A stretch of DNA of 64,000 nt. Source: Cenococcum geophilum 1.58 (lineage: Eukaryota > Ascomycota > Dothideomycetes > Gloniales > Gloniaceae). Of this stretch, positions 46,251 to 57,300 are shown piece after piece. The translations under genes were made by a program, and so were the position numbers. Every line of letters starts with the position of its first letter. Within the stretch, counting starts at the first letter, position 1. The DNA lies in assembly GCA_001692895.1 (NCBI GenBank), contig KV748195.1:2407897-2471896 (forward strand), read 5' to 3'. Below the pieces are notes generated by a model, which made no database searches, was not told the DNA's origin, and saw only the letters and a list, made by a program, of their open reading frames with translations.

Positions 46251-46807
46251 TAAGCCTTCTTCTAGCTTTTTAATAAATAGTATAGGTAAGGTAAATAGAG
46301 ATTAACTAGGTCAAATAAATACTTTTTCTAAATGCTTATTAAGGTATTATCGCATTATAAGCAGTTCTTCTTATAACATACTATATAGCGGACTAAACTT
46401 CGGTATTATACTAGGCTTAAGTTCTATTTTAAAATTATACTTATCTTAGTATAGGGCTAGTTAGTCTATAAATTATTTTTTAAACTTATTAATTAAATTA
46501 TAGTACTCTTTAGGTATAAGAGGTTAAGGATTAATATACTATTTTAGTTCTAGTGCTTTCTTAATATCTTCTATAGTTATAGTAAAGATTTTATAATCTT
46601 GTCTTTTTGCTAATAAGATAAAGAGCGCGGCCTATATTATATAAATTTTAAAAGGTTTTAATAAAATATCTTTATATTCTTTACCATAATCAGCAGTTAT
46701 AGATTTATTATATTAGCTTAAGATTTATAGTAAGGGCAATTTATATTATATTAAATTTAAATAGTTATGTGCATATTTATAGGGCAAATGGTTTTTTAAG
46801 TAATAAC

Positions 46808-47011
46808 TGTCGGGAATAAGGCAATTTGCCCTTACGTGCGGCAAATTGCCGTCACGTGAGGCAACTTGCCGTCACGTGACGGCGTAGCACTAGCGCGGTG
46901 AGGAACCTTAAGTTGCTCACCCTCCCCTATCTAGATTAACAAGCATTATTAATAATATCACTATATCTACTCGAGTAGTACTAGTGACTGAGTTACCCTG
47001 TGTTACTAATA
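46808..47011 (+). repeat. 5' LTR of the Copia element
   Basis: 204 bp. Three tandem about 20-bp units carry ACGTG cores: TTACGTGCGG, GTCACGTGAGG, and the 16-bp perfect palindrome GCCGTCACGTGACGGC at 46868-46883. These E-box/G-box-like sites are candidate promoter elements (inference). Confidence 0.93.
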
Positions 47012-47405
47012 CTGATCAGTAGTTGAATACATAGTTAACCACAGAACAGTAAGGTTTTTAATAGAAGAGATAGTCTCGTATAGGGGTGCTATATACGCTC
47101 ATATAAAATGGATCCCGGCGATACTATACTACCTTAAACTTGCGGAAAACCAGTAATAGAAGTGTTACTAAGTACTGGGAGATACTAAGTTATGTCCATT
47201 ACGTAAAACAACCACGTTTACGAAGATTTGGTTAAGTACTTTAGGTTAAAAGTATTACTGAACCTAAGGTCCCAAATCAACGTCCAAAACGCGTTAAACA
47301 ACATCTTGAATTGCCTACCTTTTGACAGTAAACCGACGAGATCCTATAAAACCGAAAATCCTATCTACCTTTAACGTACAACACCCCGTTAATTCTACGC
47401 CTATT

Positions 47406-50400
47406 ATGGCGTTAATATACCTAAAGAAGTATAAGAAAGACATTAACCTAGAGATATAGTATAAAGAAATCGACCCTATAACCGCTAAGTAACAGGACCT
47501 AAACGGATTCTTATTACGCTGTATAGTATACTATATAGATAGCGAATACAATAATACTATACTATGGTATTGTATGAAGGAGGACTTTGTTGGATGGACA
47601 AAGGAAATATAAGCTCTCGCGATAAAGCTTATCGTATAAGACTTCCGTAACTTCCTTTAAGAGAACAAAGTATTTGTCCCTATAGATGGGGGCGCTATTA
47701 GAGATAATATTCAGGAGAATGTTATTAACGTAAAAGAAGAGCACAAATAGACTCTATAAGAAATTAAGCACCAACTACGCACTATAAGGGAGCTTAACTT
47801 ACGATAGAATCTAAATGATATACTAACAGAGACACGTTCTAATTCTATTGCTCTAGAGTAAGCGTAAGACCCCCTTGCTTCGCGATTTAATAACCTTCAA
47901 ACTCTACTAGAGCAAGACTAGGTACCACGCCGTGTTCTATTAGGCTCTATATCTCTACTGCAGCCTATAAAGTAATCCCCACCTTAATCTCTAATACAAT
48001 TTTAACGTGGCCTAATACCGCTTAAAGGTACCTTAAAGATGCTTATAGAGCTTACGAAGCTCTATTTAAACTAGGAGAAGAGGTTTAGCGGGGAACTATA
48101 CAATATCCTTAATTTAAAGCTGCGTATCTTCTATAACTATTGCTAGAAGGTTAGACTAGAACCTAACTAATATTATAACGCCTATTCCGTTATGCTTAAG
48201 GGCCGCGCTAGTACCTTCTATTATAATTGTTTGGCAGGAAAAGGATACAATTTTAACTAAATAATATATAAGATAAGATGCTACTTTAAAACAGAAGAGA
48301 ATAAGCAGCAGTATATGTTAGAGTGGAGAGAGACTACCTTCCTAAGAATTATTACCATAAACCTAGGTGCCTCTTAACTTAATTATCTTTAAAAGCTCTT
48401 TAATTAACTCCAGACGATTTAGCGTGGTTTATCCGAATTATATTAAGAGGACTTCAGCCTACGCGATTAAGTTATTAGCGCATACTAAGGTATTAAAAAA
48501 TGCAACCTTGCCCTCTTTAATCCTGCAAATACTTATAAAGGAGTATATGCTTAATTAAGATCCTCTATTAGCACCGCTCTACGCTCTTAAGAAGTATAGC
48601 AATTTAACACCTAACCCTAGCCTACTTTAATTAACCCAACCAACCAATATAATTATAACTAGACTGATTAAACATATAGTGGCCGGGGTAGGGGATATAG
48701 TAGAAGGTATAATTAACGTCGACTATAAAGCAATCGTGGAGGTCTTTATAGAGGTCTATTTTAAAACAATTAATAGAAAAAATGCTACGTTTATAAGAAG
48801 CCAAATTACTAGTTAACTAGGCACCCTCTTAATAGACAAAAGGAGGTATATAATAAGTTCCGCTAGAGCGCACGAAATATTAGAAACTAAAAGGTTACTA
48901 CGGCCTACTTCTAAAGCTTTCTAGTTTAATATAAAGGCGAAGAAGATCTTAAGGATGAGGCCAACAAGGCCAAACAGCTCCTTATAGATATAGAAATTGA
49001 GAACTACTCTTCCGACCAATACTTTACTAAGTATAGTAAGGTAAATAGCATATAAACCGTTACTGTCCTTAATAACCAATCTACGCTCTATTCTGTTATA
49101 AAGTTAAATATCTTTAATAAGCCAAAGGAAAGTTCCGCGTTCTCCTTTAACAATAGATACTCGGCAAACGTCTTCTATAGTATTATACCAGATACTAGAG
49201 CCGCAGGAGTATCTACAGTAGGAGAACCCTAAGTTTAAGCTCTTTAGTAGCTTAATAGCTCTATTTAGATTGACTAATTAACGGCAGGCTAATATACAAT
49301 TCGCTTTAGCAAGGGTACTATAATCTCTCTTAGCACAATTAAGGTCCAAACCCCGTTAGGATATATTACTTTCTATATTATTCCTATAAACACCCCGTTT
49401 CTATTCTACATCTAAGATATAGATAAACTAGGCGTTAAGCTTAATAACCTTAAGAATATACTCGTTTAGAGAGATAATTAGGTGCCCGTTATACGCAAAT
49501 AGGGTTACCCTTAGTTGCTCCTTTAACAGCCAAAAAGGAGCATTACTTAAAGCCACTTAACCAAGTTAGAGCTACGTTAACTACACTATTATTTTAGCCA
49601 CCTATCCGTTTACTAACTGCTTAGGGTTCTTTAGTAAGCAGATTATAAGGTTAAGGTTAAGACAATTAAGCATCTTATAAAGTACTATTATTACTATTAA
49701 ATAAACCAGAAGTCCCCTAGCCGATTTAAGTTCACCCTTAAAGATAACTATAACTTTAACTTCTGTATTATTATTAACATTATATATCTCAGCGGTAAGC
49801 CAGTACTTTAGGTTATTAACCTCTTAACCTCCTTCTAAGCCGCACGTTTTTTAAAGGATATATTAGCTAGGAACGCATAGGATACTCTTTAATTATACTA
49901 AATTAATGTCTACTTAGGACTACCTAATTAAGTTATTTATGATATAGGGAGGAACTTCTTATCTATAGAGTTTTGGTAATAGGTAAAGGCAATAGAAATT
50001 AAGGTTAAGGAAGTCTCTATTAAGGTATATAATAGTATTAAAAAAGTAAAATAATACTATACGCCATTACGCCGAGTATATAAGATTATTTCTTCGGAAC
50101 TAAAGGGCGCTAGTAAAGAGCTTATCCTACAGATGGCTGTTAAGGCTGTTAACAATTCTGCTAGCCTAGATGGGCTCGTACCTACGTTGCTAGTCTTTAG
50201 CGCCTACCCTTAAATAACTAATAATTCTCCACTATCTCCCTCTATTATGCAACGGGCTGAGGCTATTCGCAAGGCTATGAAGGAGGTGCGACGTCTCTAC
50301 GCCACGCGATAGGTCAACAATGTACTAGGAATAAGAAATGGTCCAAATACCTTAACTACGCTTAACCTACTACTCTAGTCTAAGATACGCGTATGGCGTA

Positions 50401-52343
50401 AAAAGGGAGAATGGTTAGGCCTATATAAACTTATTACAATTAATAGTTAAACTTGTACTATTTAGATGCCTTATAAACCCACCTAATTCCACTTAACTGT
50501 TATTAAGCCTTACTACAAAGATGACAGTTCCAAGCCTCTATAGGATACCCTAGAAGATACCCTAGAGGAGAACCACGATTAACGTGCCCTAGAAAGCGAC
50601 TACGATCCTAATATAATTGTAGTAGATATATCATAACCACGACGCGGTAGAGGCCGCCCAAAGGGATCACAAAATCGCCAATATCTCATCGATTTTGAAG
50701 AGTAATTTATTGCCGCCATTAAGAGTAGAGTTAAGTTATTAATAACCTTTATAATAGCTAAAGAGAAGGCTGACTTTAAGCTCGTAAAATAGCTCTAAAA
50801 GGAAGGTCGTATTATAACTCTAGGAGCCCCCTTCCAAGCATCTAACAAATAGGAGATCGACGGTCTTATCACAAGAGGAGTCTTTAAATTCGAGAAATAT
50901 AACCCTACTAAGTTCGATGGAGTTCGCATCTTTAAGTTAAGAATAGTTAATAAAATTAAGGGTAAAGCTACTAACGCCCCATTTAAGAAATTAAGGCTTA
51001 TTATCTAAGGCTATAATAATAATAGCAAGGAGATAATTCTTACGTAATCTCCAATAATATAATAAGCTAGTTAGCAAGTCATTGTTGCACTAGCTCCCTC
51101 CTTAATAAAGAATGAAATGGCAGTTTATTTGCGAGATATCACTTAAGCCTACACATAATCAGAGATATACCTTTAGTGCTTAATATTAGTATATCTTTTA
51201 AAGCAAATTCGCCACCAATATCCTAAGGATATAATCATGGTTGTGCTTAAGCCATTATATGGAATCGCGGAGGCAGGAACCTATTGGTAGGCTACTTACA
51301 GCAAACACCACAAAGAGAAGCTTTTAATGACCACTTTTATATTCGATCCCTACTTCCTTATTACAACTATAGAAACCCCATTTAGAATCGTTAGCATGCA
51401 AACTAACGATATAATTATCTTAGGAGACGACCAATTCTTAGCTCTTAAAGAAGATAAGCTAATAAAGGCAAATCTTATAGCAAAGCTAAAGGAAAGACTT
51501 AATTTAAAAACACCATTGCTCTTTAATAGATACATCCTCTCCCTAAATAAGGATTCTATTTTCTTACGCCAGAAGGGTTAAGGTAAGAAGATTAATATTA
51601 TTAATATTAAGTCTCTAAAGCAAGGATATATAGAGCAACGCGCTTGCGAAGCTTATATTACTTCTATCTACTAACCTAAGGCTTCCTTTAATCTCTCTGT
51701 TGCCGCTTAACACTAAGAACCAACTAAGGAGGACGTCCTTACCCTAAATAAGCGTCTTTCCTAGTAAATAAACCATCTCGATTAAGGACTACTCTACGTG
51801 CCTATTAACCTTCCTACCGCTAAGCTCTTCGTATTTGTTAATAGATCGTTTATAAATAATAAAGATTTTAGCTCCTAGCTAGGATATAAGATTATTATCA
51901 CAAATAAATCTATTGGAGAGAGTAACTTTATAATCTACGGTAACCTTATCCATTAGAGCTTAACTAAGAGCAAGCGCGTTACTTAAAGCGTTCTAGCGTT
52001 AGAGATATATAGAATGGTCGGCGGAGTTAATATAGCAATTGCAATTAGAACTACCCTTAAGATAATTATAGATAGGCTTAAACTTCCTGCTATTCCTATA
52101 ATCGTATACACCGACTTATATTCCCTCTATAAGTGTTTAGTTAAGCTTAGTACCACAAAAGAGAAGCGTCTTATAATTAATATCATGGCACTTTAGTAAT
52201 CCTACAAATATTAAGAACTCTTTAAGATTTAATAGATTAATGGCCAAAATAACCCGGTAGACGCGATAATAAAGGCAAACCCAAACAAGGCACTAGAGAC
52301 GTTTATTAACATAAATACTCTATATATACAAGTTAAAGGGTAG
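47406..52343 (+). pseudogene. Copia gag-pol polyprotein, one frame with RIP stops
   Basis: About 1,645 codons in a single phase from ATG 47406 to a TAG at 52341, without a detectable frameshift. Gag: LRIFYNYC and NQYYNAYSVMLKGRASTFYY (about 48120-48220); CCHC-type region near 48720-48860. Protease: IIPDTRAAGVST at about 49185-49220 (DTG changed to DTR). Integrase: KIISSELKGASKELILQMAV (about 50085-50140), MQRAEAIRKAMKEVRRLYA (50247-50305), RRGRGRPKGS near 50645. RT: GVFKFEKYNPTKFDGVRIFK (about 50876-50935), KPLYGIAEAGTYWW (about 51250-51290), QTNDIIIL (51399-51422, active-site box). RNase H: FVNRSFINNKDF near 51835, TDLYSLYKCLVKL near 52110. RNase H and RT segments at 51327-51581 and 52014-52196 stay open. 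Confidence 0.92.
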
Positions 52344-52572
52344 GTTAAAAGGGAGTAGAAGATGCGGCGAGGGCCGCTAAGGCGCTAGTAGTAAGCGAGC
52401 TAATAGCGATTTTCCATCCCGGGGATAGAAAATTATAATTGGTTGGTAGAAGTCCGGGTCGGTAGAATAAGGTGTATTACCTACCAAAGTCTGCTATATT
52501 CTACCCACTGTCATATTATCGCATACGGTTTATTTATATATAGATAGCAACCACAAAAAGAAGAGTTGCCAG

Positions 52573-52776
52573 TGTCGGGAATAAGGTAATTTGCCCTTAC
52601 GTGCGGCAAATTGCCGTTACGTGAGGCAACTTGCCGTTACGTAACGGCGTGGCACTAGCGCGGTAAGGAACCTTAAGTTGCTCACCCTCCCCTATCTAGA
52701 TTAACAAGCATCATCAATAATATCACTGTATCTACTCGAGTAGTACTGGTGACTAAGTTACCCTATGTTACTAATA
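52573..52776 (+). repeat. 3' LTR of the Copia element
   Basis: 204 bp. The central CACGTGAC palindrome of the 5' LTR is changed to TACGTAAC here, a RIP-type loss on both strands. Confidence 0.93.
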
Positions 52777-52781
52777 ATAAC

Positions 52782-54420
52782 TTTAGTATTTCTTTAACCC
52801 AACTAATTAAGGGGTTATATTGCTTTAGCCATCTATATCTAAGTATAACTTTATATTACTTTAAGGGTGTTATAAACAGGGAAATATATTTAAGGTATTT
52901 ACCTATCTACATTTTTACAAAAGCGTAATGCGTTAGTTCGCCATATATTAAGGGTTTACTATTAAAGCTTTATAGGCCTTAGGGCTTATCAAGTTTCTTT
53001 AAACTTAAGTATTAAGTTTTTATGTAGTTTATATTAATAAAGCCTATACTAGTAGCTCCGCTATCTATTAGGATTTATACTTCCTTCTATTTTCTAAGTA
53101 TTTAAATTTCGCCGAGTATATTAAGGGAGTTATGTTATATATTAGCGCTAGAAGAGCTTAAACACTTATACTTTTCTACTTTTTATCCTAAGGCGCGACT
53201 TAGCCTTAGGATAATTTGTTTTCTAAGTTAACTAAAGGCAAAGTGCTTTATAGCGTCTAAGTATAATTTATAGAATAGGTATAACTTAAGGAATAGGTAT
53301 AATTTAAGGATTGGGAGGAACTACGGCAGACCTTTTTAAAAGGGTAAGTTTAATAATTCCTTTAGATATATCCCTTTTTACTACATCTAAAGCATTTTCT
53401 ATTTATAGCTTAAGTTCTTTATTTATTAGTTTTTAAGGGTATATAGAATTAGGTAGCATTAAGGTCTATAGGGTTATATATAGGGCTTTTAGGTCTTAGA
53501 GAAGGATCCCGCTTTAGAGTATATACTAGTTTTATAGAGTTTTAAACGTAAGATATAGTTAACTTTAAAAAATAAATCTGTTTGTTATATTAAAGGTCCT
53601 TATTAATTTGTTAATATATTATAGCAAATTTAGATAGGTTTTTTAGCAGTTCTCTACTTACTAACTAGGCTCTAATCTTATTCAAAATAGCTTATTAAAG
53701 GGCAGCAACTCTAGTGGCTTAATTTTAATCTAGCTCGCTAATAAAGCCTAAAAATTCTAAAAAGAAGTTAGTAAAGTCTTGGTTCCATTATTGTAAGTTT
53801 TTAAGTTTAGTAATAGCTATATATTCGCGGCTAGCGTTATTATATATTTATTCTAGTAAAGAGATAAAGATTTTAAAATTAACAAAGGTGCTATTACAGA
53901 AGAATGGATTTATAGTATATGCAGTGTCTTTACTTAAATAAGCCATACCGTAGCTAACCTTACTAACTTTAGTAGGATATTAGTTATAGTTTATTAAAAG
54001 TTTAAGATGGGGCTTAGTTATAAAGGGACGTAGGTTATTTTAATTTCTATTAAATATTAGAGGATTAGGGAGCTTTTTAGATTTTATAGTATATATTAAA
54101 TTTATTATAGCTATAGGTTAAGTTACTATTACTAGTTTAGAGTTTGCGTTTAAGGGGCTAGGTTTAGATACGGTTATTTTAATCTTATTTATAGGTGTTA
54201 TTATTAGGGTCTCTAATATAAGTGCCTTAATATTACGAAGTTCTTCGCGAAGTGCTTCCATTAATCACTAATGCTGGGCTTTTAGTGCAGCCCACTGCTA
54301 AGCTAAGGCGTCCGTAAAGGACTATTGTATTATAGTTAACTGTTCCCTAACTAGGGTTATAATACTTATAGTTATTAAAGAGGATTTGGGTTTGTTTGCT
54401 ATTTTAATAGTAGTTATTTT
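52782..54420 (-). pseudogene. Gypsy-A gag and protease
   Basis: Minus frame: EALREELRNIKALI (about 54260), KKLPNPLIFNRN (about 54080), KVSYGMAYLSKDT and NPFFCNSTFVNFKIFISLLE (about 53960-53860), zinc knuckle KCFRCSKKGYI.RNY (53403-53353; CCHC with H changed to Y), and protease ILIDSGATSIGFINI (about 53085-53040). The protease DSG triad is intact. Pol continues beyond the Copia insertion at 46800. Confidence 0.85.
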
Positions 54421-54432
54421 AATATAACGTAA

Positions 54433-54803
54433 TATAAGGGCGCGAAGAGGCTTTAGGGAAGATTTAAAGAAATAATATAAATTTTATCTAAATCTAAGGG
54501 TATATAGCTCTTATAGAGTATAAAACGTTATATAAAGAGGATAAAGAAATATAGGAAGCTTATAACTAAATATTTAAGGGTCTTGGCAGTAGACGTGTAG
54601 GTATAAGCATATATAGGTTTTAACAGGTTTTGACCAAATTCTATTACATTAGTGAAATTTGGTGGAATTCGATTAAGTTAGTAAAATTTAGTAGAATTTA
54701 ATTAACTTGATAGAATTTTGCAGAATTTAATTAAAGCGTCAGAATTTATCTATTAAGTATTTTACCAAGATATTTCTACTATAACTAGGCTAGTCCCGTT
54801 ATA
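54433..54803 (-). repeat. 5' LTR of Gypsy-A
   Basis: 371 bp, followed by the TAATC duplication. Tandem GAATTTRRT units at about 54650-54745. Confidence 0.9.
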
Positions 54804-54808
54804 TAATC

Positions 54809-55614
54809 TATCTCCCTACCCTTTAGGACTTGCCTACTTAGCGCCTATAAGTTACTTATAGTGCTCTACTACCTTACTTTTTAATATCCTTAGGAACTAC
54901 TACTGCCGTAACAAGCCTATAGACGCGCTAGTATCGCAAACTTACTCTACTACTATTAAGACGGCTATTAATGGCGGTGGTTATAGATAAGGGTTTTAAG
55001 TTTAGGTAAATATTAAGTCTTAGCGCGATTAAAGGGACTTTAAATAGCTCTATAGATTTAAGTATAAAGATATTTATCTATGCCTATTATAAGTTAATAC
55101 TATTCTTACTACATTTTATACTAAATTTGTATATTCCTATAATAAGTTCTAACTAAAATCTTCTAGATTCTATCCTTAAAGGTATTTACTATACTATCTT
55201 CTAGGTACGATTCTTCTTATATAAAAGGAACTCTAGAACTTACTTTACCTAATCCTTCTAAAGCTTTACTGCGCCTTCTTAGCTTTAGAAACTTCTTTAG
55301 CTTATTTATTTATTTCTTACCTAGTAATATAATCATACCGAATACTTCCTCTATTCGCTCTACTATATTTAATTCTTCTACTTTAATACCTACTACCCTA
55401 AACTATCGCATTTGCTAAGTAATTACTCGTTTTAATAGATAAGAGAGATACGAGAAATAGAAGCGGGAGGAGCGAGCTATAGAATATATTTAACGTTACT
55501 AACGGCTTTAGAAAAGCAACGCTTAAGCGCTTATTTCTTACTCCCTAAGATATACAATTAAAGGCCTCTATCGCTATCTTTAAGAACCTATTTCTTATAT
55601 TGCTTTATTAGTTA
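54809..55614. other. Spacer between Gypsy-A and Gypsy-B, unassigned
   Basis: AT-rich; a plus frame at about 55240-55400 is moderately open (LPNPSKALLRLLS, IPNTSSIRSTIFNSST) but unrecognised. Ends with AGTTA, left target duplication of Gypsy-B. Confidence 0.35.
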
Positions 55615-55861
55615 TATAATGGCGCTAAAGCGCGTTACCTACTACTTTGCCATTTCTTAGGCAATATGCGGCAATTTGCGGCAATTTGCCGTTTCCTAGG
55701 CAATCTGCTAAGTTGCTATTGGCTTGCTTACTACTAGCGCCTTAACAACCCTTTATATCTTATTAGTCTCTACTAGTCTTCTTCTTCTCCTTAGCTTAGT
55801 ATTCTTATATAGTAGCAATCTACAAGCTTTGGTTTAAAAGCAATTATATAAGCCCGTTACA
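55615..55861 (+). repeat. 5' LTR of Gypsy-B
   Basis: 247 bp. GGCGCTAAAGCGCG palindrome at the start, then tandem GCAATTTGCGG-type units. Confidence 0.92.
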
Positions 55862-56111
55862 TTATGCTAAGCTCTCCCTACATTTCCTGGGAAGGCCTTA
55901 ATAATATCCTATCCTAAAAGAAGACCTTTATTTACAACGACGCGTTAACGCGTTATACTCGGATATTAAGAAAAAACTTACACTACTATGCCTAGGAAGG
56001 CCCTAACAATATCCCACTTTATAGGCCAGACTATACTTAACCTGCACCCCTAAAAGAACCCCAGAATTAAACCCAAATTATATAATTTTAATAAACCTTA
56101 GGAAGCTAACA

Positions 56112-57300
56112 ATGGTACCTAAAGTAAGCTTATTTAAAAGACTTACCTCTACTTAAGAAAAACCCGAGATCTAGTTAGAATTAGAAATTAAAGATAATAA
56201 TAACGTTATAGATATATATAAGTAGATCCGTGCCCTTATAGCTAATTAGAAGGTCAATTATTTTTAAGCCTAAAGTATATAAGAGACTCTAAAGGAGATC
56301 CTAAAAAGCCTTACTACCTTATAAAACAGCCCAGCCTCCCCTTTATAAAGCCTTAGTTAACCTATTTACTTAACCAAATATAATATACTAGAGAGTATAA
56401 ATACAATAATAAAATAATCAAAGTCTGTTAAGCTCTTTAACCCTTAACCACTATTTAATAGGATAGACCCTACCTTTAAAAATTAAAGGATTTAAGTATA
56501 AGAAAAGCTCCGTATTAACTACAACTATTTCCCCTTTAAAGAAGCTAAAATACTCTACCTCTTTAGTTAAACTATTGGGGATACCTAGTAATACTTTTAG
56601 GCCAAGTTTAAGGACGAGTTACCTATTTGGTTTATATCTATTAATAAGATAATATAATATCTAGCTACTATCTATATTAATCTAAATAAAGTATGGGATG
56701 CCTATTATAACTATAACCGCCTAATAATAAAATTAAACTAATTCTTTACTAAGTTTTAAACCTAATTCTTATACCTAGTAGGCGAAGGCCAGGTTTCCCC
56801 TAAGAACTACTATTTAGATCTATATAATAAGCTAACAGTCCAACTATAAAAGAAGATTATAGTAGCCTTAAATAACCTACTAACCTACTAAAGACTTACA
56901 GCCTAATATTTATTACTGGATTTAGAACTAAAATAAATTAATACTTATTCTAACTAACTAAAGAAGTCCTATAGCGATTAGAACCTATCCGCTACGTTAA
57001 CTAGAGCTAGAATTAGAAGATAAACCATAACTGCCCTTATACTAAAAGCAGTTATAACTACCTACCTATAAGCCTTATTTAAATTACTACGTACTATGCA
57101 TATAGCTAATGCTTATCGCAATACCCTAATTAACCCTGCTATGGTTATGTGCTTTAATTGCGATAGTTACTTTACTATATCCTACCTAGAGCTAAAAAAT
57201 ACGGGTAATATTAAGGAAATAAAGGAAAAAGAAATATCTAATAAGTTAAAAAAAGAAGAACCCTAGGGAAAGACTTCCCCCTAGGGTATCTTATTAATCT
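56112..57300 (+). pseudogene. Gypsy-B gag
   Basis: Starts at ATG 56112 (MVPKVSLFKRL). Contains a gag-like helix region (FDP..FNRIDPTFKN, LRINYNYFPFKEAKILYLFS near 56500-56570; WDAYYNYNRL near 56695) and a damaged zinc knuckle MVMCFNCDSYFTISYLE at about 57140-57190 (family CFNCxxxGHxxxxC). Pol lies in another phase, as is common in Gypsy elements, though indels could also shift it. Confidence 0.75.

Larger units (their letters stand above)
46808..52776 (+). mobile_element. Copia element, complete, TSD ATAAC, nested in Gypsy-A
   Basis: 204-bp LTRs (46808-47011, 52573-52776) start TGTCGGGAATAAGG and end TTACTAATA; the flanks carry a perfect ATAAC (46803-46807, 52777-52781). Interior holds one long gag-pol frame of Copia order (gag, protease, integrase, RT, RNase H). 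LTR differences are transitions. Damage is milder than in Gypsy-A, in agreement with later insertion. It splits Gypsy-A between protease and RT. Confidence 0.95.
40250..54803 (-). mobile_element. Gypsy-A: complete Ty3/Gypsy retrotransposon with two nested insertions, TSD TAATC
   Basis: LTRs at 40250-40591 and 54433-54803 (tips TATAAGGGCGC..CCCRTTATA, originally TG..CA) are flanked by perfect TAATC (40245-40249, 54804-54808). Minus-strand order: gag with zinc knuckle (about 54290-53350), aspartic protease (about 53080-52900), [Copia 46808-52776], RT and RNase H (about 46250-45400), integrase (about 45200-44421), [satellite insert 41680-44420], integrase remainder and chromodomain (about 41679-40740), polypurine tract (40592-40610), LTR. 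Without the insertions the element is about 5.85 kb, normal for chromoviral Gypsy. All domains carry stops and D-to-N, G-to-K/R changes. The LTRs differ in length because of a short internal GAATTTAG-type repeat. Confidence 0.93.
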
